From Nymphaea colorata (taxonomy: Eukaryota; Streptophyta; Magnoliopsida; Nymphaeales; Nymphaeaceae), in the NCBI RefSeq assembly GCF_008831285.2, contig NC_045150.1:7142001-7206000 (forward strand): a DNA stretch of 64,000 bases. The letters run 5' to 3'. Below are positions 49,701 to 63,272 of the stretch, in pieces. The notes beneath the pieces were generated by a model. The model saw only the letters and a list, made by a program, of their open reading frames with translations. It ran no database searches and was not told the DNA's origin. Each line of letters starts with the position of its first letter. Position 1 is the first letter of the stretch. The position numbers and the translations under genes were made by a program.

Positions 49701-52700
49701 AAAACAATAAAACAAGGGTTGGAAAAAATGAAAACAAAAAAAAAAGAAAAAATGACGGAATGATGATAAAATCACGATAAATCCGAATAATCATTTTTAC
49801 ATTTTTTTAAATATCGTCTATTTTTCCCCATTTTTTTGGCTTTTTCGTTGTCTTTTCTAATATTGTGATATTTTCAAAAATATTGCAATGTTTGTGGCTA
49901 TATTTTAGCCAAAAAAAATCTCCTATTCTAGCCCCTTTTCCACAATTTCACTCAAGTATGACATAAAAGGATCCATTAGTTGAACCCATAGTCACAAATA
50001 ACATTTTGGAGTTTTGAACGGCGAGATTTTTCTCAGGTATAATACGGCGAGCTTGAAAAAAATGGGAAAATACGGTAAATTTTAAAAATTTTAAAAACTA
50101 AAAATGGGAGAAAAAAAATAAGTGAGAAAATAATAACACAAACATCAAAAGATACGTAGATTTGCAACAAATAACAAACAAAAACTGAAAAAAAAAAATT
50201 GTTTGGAATTAAAAAAAATATAAAAAATGAAAAAAGTGAAAAAATGTGATTCGTTTTTTTCAAAAAACATGGTTTTTTTTAGTTTTAAACAGCATTTCAT
50301 TTTCTTACGTTTTTGAAGTGTTTTTTTCGAAAATGACGCGTTTTTTGTGACTATGTTGAGCCAACTTGATTTTGAAGTTTTTTTATGCCAAATAGGTACA
50401 TAAAGGCTTTTATTAGTTTATAAAATATCAGGAACAACTTGTTCAAGCACGAAAAGATCTATAAAGCTTGTTAAATTTTTCTGGAAACAGATTCAGCAGT
50501 TTCTCCTAAAATTTTGCTTGTTTAGAGATGCAATTTATACCCAAAAAAAAATTCTAACCATCAAACACAGAAACTATATCGTTTTCAAAATAATGAAAAA
50601 AGGACAGACAGAAAATTACTACAAGCAAATGAAAACATCCAAAAGCAAAACCAATAATGATAAGTGCTAAAAGTTAAAATGGCTCATCCAAAGAGATGGC
50701 ATAAACAGTTAGATTACAATAACCAAAGATCATGGGACAAAAACCAGTAAAACTATTGATGGTTTGATAATTGACACTATTTTAGGCCCTCAAAACTAAA
50801 TGAATGAAATAATTTTACCTCAGTGGAATGAGATGGTGTTCCAAGCAGCATCAGCAACTTCTTTTGGAATGAGTTTCCAGAAACCTGCAATATCACCTAT
50901 TAGGTAGGTATAAAATGATAGCAAAATTGAAGTTGAGTTATTGAACATATATGTGCATGTGTGTGCTTTCAAGATACAGAAAAATATATATGCAAGTCTA
51001 TGCTTCAATTGAGAAGGAGGATCAATTTCATCAAATAATCATGTAATAGATGAGATCAACAGGAACATGCTGTAAAAACATGAATTCCAAACTTAGAAAA
51101 CCATGATCCCGGACAAGCTGCAGCCTCCACCTCTCTCTTCAACTTTTTGAATCAGAAAATAAAATGAAGAAGGAGAGGAAGATTCAATAGTAGAAATAAT
51201 CATCAAAAGACAGAAGAGAGTGGACATTGTATGGCAGAAAAGCCAGATGGACCATGAAACGTTAATTCCCTGAAGAATAGTTACTCAGTGTTCTGCTTAA
51301 TTCTCATCCAGCAAAATGTCTAAAAGCGTGACCAAGAAGAGAAAAACATTTTCACGTGATTAATTAATCTAAGGGACAAAATTTTCTCAAGTCAAAGTAG
51401 GACAAGAATCAATTATATACTTCAGACTAGGAGAAATAAGAACAACAAACCAGATTAATCACAGTGAGAAATAATTGTTAACAATGCCCCAAAACCTTAT
51501 AGGAACAATGAACAGGTATGAATATAGCAAGAGACTGGTGGAAAAACAACTAAATTAAACTAGAACTAGCTACTGCACCAGTACCGGTCATCAGTTTACC
51601 TACACTATCAGAATGAAAATGTTCCCCCAAGACATGGGTAGTAATGCTTTGGCCAGTATATGGAAGTGAATACCATCTTGTCTAACAATAACTGCATGAC
51701 TTGTGCACTGGATGAGGTAGACACTGTCTCAGCAATAATGAACCAAGCTAGTTTTTTCTCTTGCCACCTCTTTAAAACAATACCCAACAAAAACAATTTA
51801 CTCAAAAGTGACAGATATTCTACAAGAAGGAGCTTCAAGAAATTAAATTGCCAAAATAAAACAAATACGAAATGCTATATCCCCAGTTAGTTTTAAATAG
51901 TGCACCCAAAAAAAAACATGTATTACCCTCTCATGTCTCAACAATTACTATGACAAATGTGCCATACTTTCATATGTCAACATGATAGAAACACTGCAAA
52001 ATGCTTTAAGATGCTAATAATGTCCATAAATGTTAAATCAACCATGGAAAGCAATGAAGGAGAGATCCATACATTAGCTTTAGCAGAATCCCACACAAAG
52101 TATGTGGTAAAGAAAGATGGCTCATTCCCTTCTGTGACCTTGTAAAGAGGAACATCTGAAGGTAATCCTTCATAAGCAGCAGCTCGCTCTATATACTTCT
52201 GAAATTGTTTCCAAAAACATTAGTTACAACCCTACAATGAACAAATCACATTATGTGACAGCAATTTTCGTACCTGGCCAATTTCAAATGCCTTCTGTTT
52301 TTCTCTGGAGTCCACACACTGGCCAATCCAAACAAAGACTTCAGCATGTGTGTCAAGAATCATCGTATCCTCCGTTAATAAATCATCTTGAGAGAAGTTA
52401 TAAATTTCTGAGACCTTCAATTATGAAAATAGAAATGATCAGTATAAAAATGCATAAAGGCCAAGGCCTGCTTCAAAAAAATATTTTACAGCAAAATTCT
52501 TACCTCCATTTTCCCTGAAATAAAGCCAAAAGAAAGGACATAAAAATGTCAGTCCCATATTTCAATAATTTTCACTATGCAAACAAAGATGTCAAAGTGG
52601 AAGCTACCTTTGTTCAATGAAAATGCATATAAATGTGGATCCCTCACAGTTTCTTGGGCAATTTTCTTGCTTGTGTAACTCTGTTTGCCTCCAAGAGGAA

Positions 52701-55700
52701 GCCAGAATGCTGATGTTTCAGTTCCCTCTTTAACATGCTTCAGAGTCACCCCCGGCTGCAAGTAGAAAGAGCCAAAAGTTAGGTTGCAATGTCACAGTAG
52801 ATCAACTAGGTAGCTATCAAAAAGTGTCCAACATAAATACAAGTTAACTTTGTTGCAGAACACGCAAATTTTGATGCAAATAAAATAGTATAAGGCTGAT
52901 AATATCCACAATAAACAAAAGAATATCATGATATGTCCAATGCAGCACCTGATGCACCAAAAAAAATAGAAGCTAACATTTGGAAAACATACCTTCAGGA
53001 ATTCAGCAATTTGCAGCGCTAACTGTTGTTGTTCAGTAGAGCTTACATTTCCATGCCAAGTAAAAACTGAAGATCCCGATTGCAGCACAAAACAATCATT
53101 GGTACTCAAGGATGAAGCTACCTGAATAGAAATTCATGAAGCTATGAGTAAAATTAGCTACAACTTTGTCCATTGCAAGTTTGTAACTCATTACATAACC
53201 ATCGCTTAGGGTACATTTTTTATGAAACCAATTGGTATTAAAACATGAACATAGGATCTAGTACTCCTTAGTCCAAAATTCAAATAGTTGTTGTTACCAA
53301 CATTTAAAACAGTGAAGGTAAATATGTTCATAAGCCCAGGCTCATAGTTTTCTTATCATTGCATCTGCACTTCTCTGTAAATTATTTTGTAGGTTCAACT
53401 TCAAATAGGAGAGCTGCATGGCAAGGTTGCATTATCATATCCACAAAGTCTTGGATACATCTCGTTCGTGGATTCTTCCCTTCCTCGCCCCACCTATACC
53501 CTGCAAAAAAATGCAATTTCATCAACAAAGCAAACCATGCGTGAAGTTTCTAACAAAATTGAGGACTGTCAGTATTACTTTTTGCTATATTAATCTCATT
53601 AACATGGTTCTGAAAAATCTAAATGTATCTTCCATACAAGTATATACTTTCAATAGTTACTCTTTGATGTCTTCCAACATTGCATACTTTTAAGTTTTAA
53701 CACATAAATCTAGTTCACACGGTGTGGGTGCAGGTAGGGATGCAAAAAGTGTGATGTCAATCTGAAAAAATAACATGGGCGTGGAGTATAAATGAGGTAA
53801 AATCCAGTATATTATGGAGAAAAAAACATTTGGAAATAGAATTATCAAGCACTGCTTTGGCCCCAAATGACAAAGCATAAATCTAGTTAGGTTTTGGTTC
53901 AATGTCTAAGAAGCACAATGAAGATAGAAAAATAAAAAGGAAAACAGAATGAACAAGGGGCCTAAATGAAGCAAAGCTTCAAGTAAATTTTCGATGGTTC
54001 GGTTTTCAACAAATTTGACCATGAACTCTTTGTTGTCCGCAAGGCACCCGAACCAACATGTAGGTGTGGTTGAGGGGCCTTGTCGATAACAAAGAGTCTG
54101 TGGTCAAATTTGTTGAAAAACGAATAGTCAAACATTTACTTGAAGCATTGCGTCATTTTTCCCCTTGTTCATCTTGTTTTCCTTTTTAAATTTTATCTTC
54201 ATTGTGCTTCTTAATGTTGAACCTTGACCTAACTATGTTTACCTTTGTTATTGGGAGCCAAAGTTGCACTCGATAATTCTATTTTCAAATGTTTTTTTCT
54301 CCATAGTATACTGGATTTTACCTCGTTTATACTCCGCACCCACATTATTTTTTTAGGTTGATTTTCACTCTTTTTGCATTTATACCTGCACCCACACCTA
54401 TATGAATTAGGTTTATGTGCCAAAAGTATGCAATGTTGGAAAACAACAAAGAGTAACTATTGAAAAAAGGCACTTGTATGGAGGATAAGTTTAGCTTTTC
54501 CAAAAATATGTTAATGAGACTAATATAGCAAAAAATAACGTTGAGTCCTCAATTTTGTTAGACACTTCCCATATGGTTTGCTTAGTTGATGAAATAGCAT
54601 TTTTTCAGGGTGGGGGCGTGGGGGAGGAAAGCAATAGTCCATGAACGAGATGTATCCAGACCTTGTGGATATGATGATGCAGCCTTGCCATGCAGCTCTC
54701 CTGTTTGAAGTATTGAACCTACAAAATAATGTACAGAGAAGTGCATATGAAATGATATGAAACATAAAGGCCCAGGCTTATGAACATATTCACTTGCATT
54801 TAAATAAATGCAATATGCATAAACTTAGTTCAGTCAGACACTTCACTCAACTATTTATTTTGATGATTACATGCTTGAACTGGTGCTAGTTTGCAGATAC
54901 TAGGAGGTTTATTATGGCAATTATACTTCATCCATCAACACAAACCCTTGTTTTTCTTATGAAGCATTAAAAACATATACAGCAAACGACAAAAACTAAC
55001 AGACAGTATAACCGAATGTACACTGAATTTACATTTTAAAATGTTCTGAAGCATTTCCATCAATACATAAAGTATTTGTGTACCGTATCAACTTGAACTG
55101 CTTTGTTGTTATGCGCCAAGACACCAGAAATTCTTATTAGTGCAACACCATCAGCACCATAGGTTTCATCCTTCAAATTTTTATCTGCTATGAACTTTTT
55201 GTAGCCAGAGCTTAGTCCACCCTGCACAGAAGAAAGAGGAATTTGCTGTAAAGATGCCCATTTCATAAGCATCAACATCAATCTCCATTGTTCTCAAAAG
55301 GTCTTTCAATGTCTCTCTGATGAAAAATAATAAGATCCTAAGAAGTTATAAAACCAGGAAAAAAATAATTGAAGGATAATGGTGACAAGCATTTCTCTGG
55401 AAATTTTAATAAATGAAACACAATCTAAGGGTTGCCGTGAAGAATCTTCCAGGACTATGCTGATGATATCAAGTCAATATCTAAACATTCATCAGGCAAT
55501 ATTCTGAATATAGTGTCAAATATCATGAGCTTCTAAAAATGTCACAAAGGTGACTGTTGTTTATGAGTTGCAGGAGGAAGCACTTATGATGCAGAAAAAA
55601 CTTCACCTGCAAGGAATACAACTTCATATACAGCAGAACTAAAATGTGCATGCAATTAGGAACTAAAAATAGAAGGATGAATCGCTGACTACCTTCAGGA

Positions 55701-58700
55701 CAATCATAGGCTGAAAGAGTGCTATAAATTGTGGTGGCTCTTTTCCTTGAACAACACGGCCCTGCAGAAAGCTTGAGCATTTAACATATGGATCCCCATG
55801 AATTCTGAACCTTAACTTTTGCACAAGACCATACCTGAACAGGTCTCCCCTTCAGGGAGTTTGCCATAGTATTTGCCAATCGAATTGCAGTGGCTTGGTC
55901 ATCCTACAAGCATATTCAAATGTTTGTTTCATTTATTAAATCCCAAAAAACTACAAAGAAGTGTACCTAAAAACATTCAAATTATCTTCTAAATCAGAAT
56001 GACCAATAACATCTACTCAGTAACATTACATGAAAGGTTAGAAGAATCATTAAGCAAAACAAACTACATCAGTGATATATGAGGAGAAAACATTTTGATT
56101 AGAAAGTGAACTAATAGAAAGAATTCCAAATGCCATAGGATGATGCTTGCCTAGCTGAGCGCTTGGAAGGGAAGAAAAAAAGTCACTTCGTATAAATCAA
56201 AAAAATGTTTTCTTTCTCAAGTTTGATAAATTAATTAACCACATTGCGCAAGAACGAAAAATGTTGGTAGTTGGAGTGCCTGTTTATAGCATAGCCTCTA
56301 ATTTGCTTAAGATAACTTATTTAGTTACATTAGAGAGAAAGGAATTTAAAGGAAAAGGACAAAACAATGCTTACCAAAATGCTATCTTTTCCAAACCAAC
56401 AGCACAAAAAGTACTCCTCCTTCTTGTCACCAGGGTAGGTATAGAGAACAAGGTAACAATCCCCACTGTAAAATTTACCAATATCTTCTTTAGAAATCAT
56501 GGTCTTGGCATTCCCATTTATTCTCCACACCTGAGTATAATAGAAACATCAGTTACTGAGATTGCGAAAGACAAGGACAGAGTAATTCACCGTACACAAC
56601 TATGAAACTGACCAAAAATAAGTATAGCATGAAATATACAACTAAAATAAAGACAGAAGAAGACGTGAAGTCATAGGAGTGATGGAAGTGAAACCTCAAT
56701 TTTTCCACCCATCGGAAGCAAAGGAGGGACTTCCTCATTTGTCGGGGCTCCCTTAGATGCACCAACACCCTGCTGCTTCAGTAATGCTAAAACATTCCAT
56801 TGCAAAGTCAGCTTCAATCACGTGGTAGGTTACAATATTAACAGTGAAAACCAACTCAGCAGTTTATTCTTACCAGCTACTTTTCCTCTACTATCCTCAG
56901 CAACTGTGGTGCTCGTCCCCACTGGCCATGTTTCAAAGTTTGACCTAAATTCTTGTGGCTCAAATCCTTGAATAACCCGAATAATGCGTGTAGCCTTTGG
57001 TCGTTTTTGGCTAGAGATGAATTCCTGAACAGTTGAACAAACTTTTAAGTGGAGACTTATAACCTGGATTAGGAAATGAACACAAAGTTTGTGGAAAGAG
57101 CAAGAACAACAAACAATGACAGTAGAAGAACCTTACATCTGCAGCCAAGGTTGCAGCCTTTCTTTCTTCAAGTTGTGTCACTCGGCCTACCCAAACATAT
57201 ACCTCAGCTCCACAATCCAGTAGATAGCACTGGTTATTTTCAAGCATCACTTTAGACAATGCACCTTCAACAAGCTTCACCTGACCATCAGAAACACTAG
57301 AGCAAGGCAAAGATTACAATAACACTCATAGTGGCATTATTTATAAAATCACAAAAAATTACTTATTACTAGTTAAGCCTTCAACTGTTCCAGTTGAGAC
57401 AGCATAATGCATGTGATGTTACAGCGCAGCATCTTAGTTAATAATAAACATTGACAAGTATTAACAACTATTTGCACATAATAGCAAACTTGTCATGAGA
57501 TTTTCAGATTCCAAAAAGTATTACATTTTCAAACTATCACCTGTTTAAAAATATCATGACCTTTTACAGTGGTACTTTGCAAACATTAACAACCCCTTTT
57601 AAAATAAGGTCTGTGCTTTTCATTTCGTTCCTGCACATTTTCCATACACCAAACTTAATATATGTCAGCACTGCCTTAAAATTCTCCAAAGACAGTTCTC
57701 TAATTTGTCAAGGATTTTTCCCTGACAAACAAAATTCCATAATACAGATAAACGCCATCCCTTTATTCATTTTTGTATCAGATGCCTTGCTTTCAGGTCA
57801 TACTAGGACATTTTTTGGCGGCAAATACACACATGCGAGTGGGTGTTGGAGTATTATGTACCTATACAGTTTCCCAGGAGTGGTTTCTGGAACATAGTCA
57901 TCTTCAGTTATAGCTTTTCTGCTGATTGGTGCAAAACCACCAAAGAGAACCCAAAATTCACCAGAGTCCCCCTCAGCCACCAGCTTTCCATCATCTGTGA
58001 TGATCATCTCAGGACAGTTAGCAATACTCTATCAAAACCAGGGGATGTCTATGTCATAGTGGGAGACAGATCTACTCACCAACAATTGCAACATCACACT
58101 TCCCTTCATGGTATTTATCCTTGAAGTATTGTATAACTTCCAAAGCCTTGGCTCGTTCTTGAATATTGGAGTTTGCACCATTGAATTGATAGATCTTATT
58201 TTCAGTGTCTAGGATAAACACATCATCATGATTTAACGAGGAACGGGCAAATGGTACCTGCAAGAAGAACCAGTTCAAGTTCTCGATTTGTTTCTCGTAA
58301 AAAAAAGTGTATATATATCCATAAATATGCAACCTATGGATTTGTTACCTGCTTTAGACGCACAACTCGCTTGCCCTTACATGTATACAATCGTGTCTCA
58401 AATTTCTCAACTTCTGGTTCCTTAAATCCAGATGCAACACCACCTTCCAATGGAATAATACAGGGTTTGAAGTATGACAAGAACTTGTCTGATTCATGAC
58501 CTTGCAATTCTCTATGTTGCACAGCACGCCCTCCAAGGGCCGCATCAAGCTCAACTGTCTTGATTGCAGCAGTTCCAGCTTCATCCTAATCCAGTTTTAG
58601 GTACTGTGATAAGATAATAGCAAAAATATTTCAATCCAGTCATGACCATAAGAAGATGTATACCTGAGTTGTGTCCTTGCCAAGCCAAAAGTGGATGTCG

Positions 58701-60076
58701 TATAAATAACTGCCACCTTTTCCAGCAGAAGTCTGAAAAAGTTGTTTGATGAATATGAAAATGGATAAAAATAACCCACGTCTAGTAAACTCATGAACTA
58801 AGTAATTATTCATCATATTAGGTAGCATTCGTGAACTAAGCAGAAGCTGCTGGGAAAAAAGGGATGATGCGCTGAATAGACAACCAACAACTTTTCTGCT
58901 CATGTGCGTATACAATAAACAGAGATAATAACCAGTCAACAGACAGAGATAATAACCAGTCAACAGAGATGCATCATCCCATCAAGTAATGCTAATTTGA
59001 GTTACAACCATAAAAAGCACAACTAAGTTTCTCAAACTCATAATGTGCTATTAAACAAGTATCCAGTGTTCATAAACTAAGAACCTGAAGTGAAGAGGGC
59101 ATACGAACCAAGTAGGTGCAAATCCATCAATACTCTGCCACTGATATAAGAAGTTTCATGAATTCAATGCTAAAGGAATGCAACGAACTAATGGATCAAC
59201 CAGGTAGACTCCTAGGTGGAAAGGACTGCCAGAAAGCATCACAAAAGGCATCCACACTAAAAAGACTTGAAAATGAATGTGCTTAAGATGCAATAAGTTT
59301 GCATCTAGGCCCAGCTCACAGGCAATGAAATTTTAGCATTACATAGAAATGCATACACATTAAGAATTTAAGATACTCAAGAAGATCACGTATTTGCCTC
59401 AATTTTAGGTAATAATAAAAATAATTACCACACACCATATGAAGGACAGACCAATAAATTTTGCATGTACATTATAAAAATTAGGAACATGAGTGCACTA
59501 ATATCGCTTCACAAGGAAAATCAAAGATAGGAGTTGCATGCACGACCCTGATTGCGGTCACCTACATTAAGGTCACTGTTCTGTATAGCGTATGAACACA
59601 TACACACGCCCCATCACAGAATAATATGCAATAAGAGCACGAAAAGCAACAAAATGAGCAGACAAGCAGTTAAGAACAAAACCTCAAGACGTCAAGAAAC
59701 AGCGAATCCATGTTTGTCCATTGAAACAAGATTTGTCAAGAAGGTATAAAATGCAAAACAGCTCCAACTCGAAGTTACCTGCAAAATGATATAAGAATCC
59801 CCTGTGTAGAACTTGCCGTATTCAGATTTAGGCAGAGGAACCGGTTGAAAGTTTTCAATTCTCCATATTTCTGTCCCGCTATAAAACGCTAAGGAACAAG
59901 CAAACCGTAGTACGGCAGCATAGAACACTTCATTTTTCAAAATGCTGCGACACTGTATTGACTTCAGAAGTAATAACAACATTATGAAAAAGGTAATAAC
60001 TCATAAATGCTTAAGGATACATTCTTTGACCAACAGTCTGGAATGCAGGATCCAGGTTCTTGATAGAGCCGGCCAT
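43754..60076 (-). CDS. VLN: Villin (plant VLN2/VLN3-type actin-binding protein)
   Basis: Twenty-two coding exons join to 2838 nt, 945 aa: 60021-60076, 59779-59878, 58664-58732, 58349-58585, 58080-58257, 57862-57994, 57137-57296, 56874-57024, 56695-56786, 56375-56530, 55835-55903, 55693-55761, 55084-55221, 52993-53121, 52608-52755, 52504-52514 (11 nt), 52274-52414, 52073-52198, 50819-50884, 46036-46303, 44115-44341, 43754-43867. Six gelsolin repeats span residues ~20-715 ([70 protein letters not shown]). A Ser/Ala-rich linker (~720-870) contains [18 protein letters not shown]-terminal headpiece begins ~885 ([20 protein letters not shown]) and ends [14 protein letters not shown]. Villins bundle, cap and, for some members, sever F-actin in cytoplasm; isoform subtype is not certain. 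Length is slightly below the usual 960-975. All junctions read GT-AG. Confidence 0.95.
45377..45535. repeat. ~82-bp tandem duplication in villin intron 20
   Basis: Two units contain TATTTCTAATGAAAATAAG / TATTTCTAATGAGAATAAG and then GAAGTATGCTT..CCATATTCTCTTAGTTTTC. They lie in the intron between 44341 and 46036. Confidence 0.85.
47386..47527. repeat. Poly-C, (GT)n and (GA)n tract in villin intron 19
   Basis: A 14-C run is followed by (TG)n, (AG)n, a G-rich GGTGGTGGAGGGAGGGGGC stretch and another (AG)n. The G-rich part could form a quadruplex. Confidence 0.85.
48020..49095. repeat. Repeat with GTGCGG-rich ends in villin intron 19
   Basis: The left end carries CGGGTGCGGGTGCGGACATGG and CACACC words and the right end the reverse set (CGCACCGCCGCACC, CCGGCACCCGCACC). 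The ends are therefore loosely inverted and contrast with an AT-rich interior. Some related words (GTGTGGGTGCAGG) also occur in both arms of the 53.3-kb foldback. No protein is encoded. Confidence 0.45.
49560..50400. repeat. A-rich dispersed repeat in villin intron 19
   Basis: Very A-rich with AAAAAAGAAAAAATGACGG and ATATTGTGATATTTT words, and a TTTTTTTCGAAAATGACGCG tail near 50330. It is related to the A-rich stretches at 5585, 19790 and 23760. It is non-coding. Confidence 0.45.
52504..52514 (-). other. 11-nt villin microexon (exon 16)
   Basis: Between TTTCAG and GTAAGA on the minus strand lie only GGAAAATGGAG. Exon 15 ends in phase 1 (AACAAAG) and exon 17 starts in phase 0 (GTCTCAGAAATT), so exactly 11 nt are needed to read NKGKMEVSEIYNF, which is the expected villin sequence at this place. 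Confidence 0.85.
53321..54790. mobile_element. ~1.47-kb foldback (inverted repeat) element in villin intron 13
   Basis: The left arm 53321-54053 and right arm 54067-54790 are reverse complements over ~725 bp with a spacer of about 15 bases around AACCAACATGTAGG. Matching landmarks from outside in are AATATGTTCATAAGCC, TAAATTATTTTGTAGGTTCA against TACATTATTTTGTAGGTTCA, GAGAGCTGCATGGCAAGG, AACAAAATTGAGGACT, CAATAGTTACTCTTTG, AGGTAAAATCCAGTATA and TTTTCAACAAATTTGACCA. Divergence is modest, with a few short indels. No long conserved protein is encoded, only a short frame repeated in both arms ([13 protein letters not shown]). Transcribed as part of the villin pre-mRNA it would form a very long hairpin. 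Confidence 0.9.
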
Positions 60077-60180
60077 TGCAACGTAATGTCAACCGTCTAT
60101 CGGCTTCCTCCTGGGAACTATATATATACAGATGACTACCTCCTGAAACTTCAACGGCAGACTTGTACTGCACTGCACAA
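60077..60180 (-). other. Villin 5' UTR exon segment
   Basis: A good acceptor (TTTTCTGGTCGTTTTGTGCAG) on the minus strand lies near 60180, about 100 bp before the ATG at 60076. No in-frame coding resemblance exists upstream, so this is best read as the 5' UTR part of the first coding exon. Confidence 0.5.
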
Positions 60181-61920
60181 AACGACCAGAAAAAGAACAT
60201 CAATTCACTGACTGATGGTATGGGATTTATCGACCGACTAACGCTATCCTTCTCCAGGTCATATCTTCGCACGTATCCCAATTCATTCGACCAGAGTGGA
60301 GAGACTCAGAGAGAGAGAGAGACCCAATTACCGGCATCAGCTATAACGTGATAAACATCTACACAATGCATAACTTATAACAGTTCATCTATCATAAACT
60401 TATAACCCTTCGACAACTTAGCCACTTCATTATTTCCCAGAAAGAAAAATCAAGGTTTACATCCGTTTCATTTATCACACTGTTCACATTCGGAAAATCT
60501 TCGTTGCAATCCGACCTGTTTGAAGCCACCCATTAACTTGTGCGAGTAGGGAGGATGGTTTCTCTTTCAAACTGATATTAGCCTTCAGTTTCATTGAATC
60601 AAATAAACTTTCTCAACATTTTTTATTGGATTTTCCTAGGCAACTTTTGTGTGTCGTAGATTTCATCTCCCACTGAATAGGGAAAGAAAAGGAACGTTCT
60701 GCGCGTTAACCAAAGTCAGATTACTATGGGATAGAATTAATATCATGTTTAATCAAGGAATCAAACGGTCCACTACTAAACAAGACAGAAATCTTAACTA
60801 TGAAAACATGCAAGCGCGATGAAAATGCTTTAGAGATGGACTGCAGAGTGATGCACATGCACTTCAATTTCTAGCAACCGCGACGCTGAGGCTAATGTCA
60901 GTCATTCTCACGGTTCGCTATAGAGATCTCACAGGGGGATCCACAGTTCATCCTCAAGTCTATCCGAAATTCATCTTGGGGTTTCATCAGGCAAAACAAA
61001 AAAGGTCGTGTGCCGAAATTATTAAACGACTCCCAGGATTTTCTTATTTTTGTAAAAGCATAAAAGGAGTCATGACATTGTTCCGATAAAGAGGCGATAT
61101 TTATGCAAAAAACTATGCTGATATCTACTGATTGAGAAGCACGAAAGCATGGTATCAGTGGAATGATCAATCAGATTATAGCCGATTTCAATCAGTCATT
61201 CAGAAATAACGGAAGCCAAGACTGTCATGTTAGATGCTAAAATTTGCCTACCATTTATCCCTATAATGTTCTCTTGCAACAAACAACGAACCACACTCCA
61301 TCAACTGCAATATCAAAATTCAACTTCGTCTCCTCTACAGTCCAAGAGTTAGTTAACCACAGAACTACTCCACACTCTCACCTAAGAAACTCACCATCAT
61401 CACTATCGATCACCAACACTAAAAGGTCTTTCTTCACTACGCTGTACGCTCCCACTGCAACAGTGGTGGAAGATAAACGCCATCAAGAACCCACCAAGAT
61501 CAACATGGATCACTATCACTCGGGTTCTCCCTCCACTCACCCCACCTTTTGCAACCATCGATCGATTCTAAAGCAAAGATAATCATCTGCTCGATCCAAA
61601 TCTCCAGCAAATTCAAGAAACGGCCCGTCAAGGAACCCGAATGAAAAAGGAAGCTCGCCACCAACTCAATCCGCAGCCTCCACCGAGAAACAACCAACTC
61701 GAACCAGAAAGATATAAAAATAAGAGAGCATATAAAAAGTGATTCTAGAAAATCCATCGACCAAAATAACAACAGAAAAACCGGCGATGAGAAATCCCAT
61801 CTAAGACCAAACCAGCAGCATAAAATCCAACTGACCGAACATTGATCGGACGATCCACTCACCAAAAACCAAAGAACTAAAAAAAATGATAGCAAAACGA
61901 AGCAAGATCGCCTTATGCAG

Positions 61921-62000
61921 GGGCAATCGAGAGAGAGAGAAAGAGAGAGAGAGAGAGAAACCTGATTCGATCAGCTGAGAGAGGGAGAGAGAGAGAGAAA
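61921..62000. repeat. (GA)n tracts in the villin leader
   Basis: Three GAGA runs flank the putative first exon and donor. On the minus strand they are (CT)n, a frequent plant core-promoter and leader feature. Confidence 0.8.
61962..62000 (-). other. Putative non-coding first exon of villin
   Basis: A pyrimidine-rich leader (CT runs) is followed by GCTGATCGAATCAG and the donor GTTTCTCTC. It sits about 1.9 kb upstream of the coding start and just downstream of a TATA-like box. A leader intron of this kind is common in plant actin-cytoskeleton genes. Not verified by transcript. Confidence 0.4.
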
Positions 62001-62017
62001 GGGTGGAGAGTAAAGGG

Positions 62018-62026
62018 ATCTTTATG
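62018..62026 (-). promoter_or_regulatory. Putative TATA-like box for villin
   Basis: CATAAAGAT on the minus strand lies about 30 bp before the CT-rich leader. Weak evidence taken alone. Confidence 0.3.
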
Positions 62027-62029
62027 GCG

Positions 62030-62508
62030 AAAAGGAAAAAGGAAAGCTTAGTTCTTATTTTTAGTCTATTGCTTTCCATGGGAGAAGGGATTTAAATTGT
62101 AATTGCTATTAAATTAACAGCGGTACCCACTTTTTTTGGAGCAACAGACAGACTGTAAAAGACAAGAAAGACGAAGAGCTATGGAAGAGAGGAAGGGCGA
62201 TTCATGGGGTGAACTGTTGATCGGCCATGGTAACATATGGGAGGCGTAAAACTCAGAGGTTCGAAAAAAAAAAATGGAAAGGGAGCAGACAGAGTGCCCA
62301 CCCGCCACCGCCCAGCTCAGTCGTCCACCAGGAAAAATGAAGAGTGAGGATTGACTGAACTCTAAAAGCGGCGTCACCTTTCTTGTTCCTTTTCCTTTTT
62401 TTTAATTTCATTTTTTTTCATTTTTTATAGCCAATAAAAAATTAATTTAAAAATATATGACGACAAGAACGGAAAGAGGAACCGCATGCATGATGTCTAT
62501 CTTTACAT

Positions 62509-62549
<41 letters not shown>

Positions 62550-62690
62550 TTATTTATATAGATATATAATATAAAGAAAGTGTGCGTGAATGACGAAGCT
62601 GGTAATTTAAGGTCACTCTGTTAATTTAATTCAAGCGCTCTTTTAAAACAGTGAAAAATGTATAAACGTGAAAATATTAAGCCTGGTATC
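62030..62690. other. Villin upstream region, no other gene
   Basis: Promoter-proximal DNA with a (TA)n run at 62515-62547. The minus-strand frame at 62114-62377 has no family resemblance. Confidence 0.5.
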
Positions 62691-62980
62691 AGATTGGGCT
62701 GCCGTGGGCCGGTTCGACTTGTTATCGGGTTGACCCGAGTAAGCCTGATAAGCCCATATCACGCTCCATAATGAATTCTTAAATTTTTTTATTAATTTTT
62801 ATATATATTTATAGTATTTTTATTATAACTAATTATTTTTTATGTATTATTTTATTAAAAATATTTTTTAATATAATTAGGCTGGGCTCGAGCTCGAGTT
62901 TTTTGAGTCCGGCCAGGTACAAGCCCTAGTTTTAGATGTCGGGTTGAGCTGGCCCGTTGTGAGGCTTAGAAAATACCCAT
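62690..62980. repeat. Dispersed foldback repeat, GC-rich ends/AT core (copy 5)
   Basis: GGGCTGCCGTGGGCCGG at the left and CTCGAGCTCGAG plus GGGTTGAGCTGGCCCG at the right surround an AT core at 62775-62875. Confidence 0.55.
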
Positions 62981-63171
62981 CACCATTAACTCATTTGTTT
63001 TTTTCTCAAAAAAACTAGAATCAGAGTGCAATTTTTTTATAGAAGTGACAAAAACTAGACCATCAAAATTTGAATGTTAAAGTGTTTTTTTTATGATCTA
63101 ATCGTAGGGTATGATACTTAATAATAATGTAGTGAGAAGTCATTTTTTGATTTAACATATCTTCTTATAAA

Positions 63172-63272
63172 TGAAAAAATGAAGCGCTCACATGACATGA
63201 ACTTTTTCTACATGTACATCAAAAAATGAAGCGCCCACATGACATGAACTTTTTCTACATGTACAACTTCAC
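63172..63272. repeat. ~50-bp tandem duplication
   Basis: AAAATGAAGCGCTCACATGACATGAACTTTTTCTACATGTACA is present twice in succession, with CTC changed to CCC in the second unit. Confidence 0.9.
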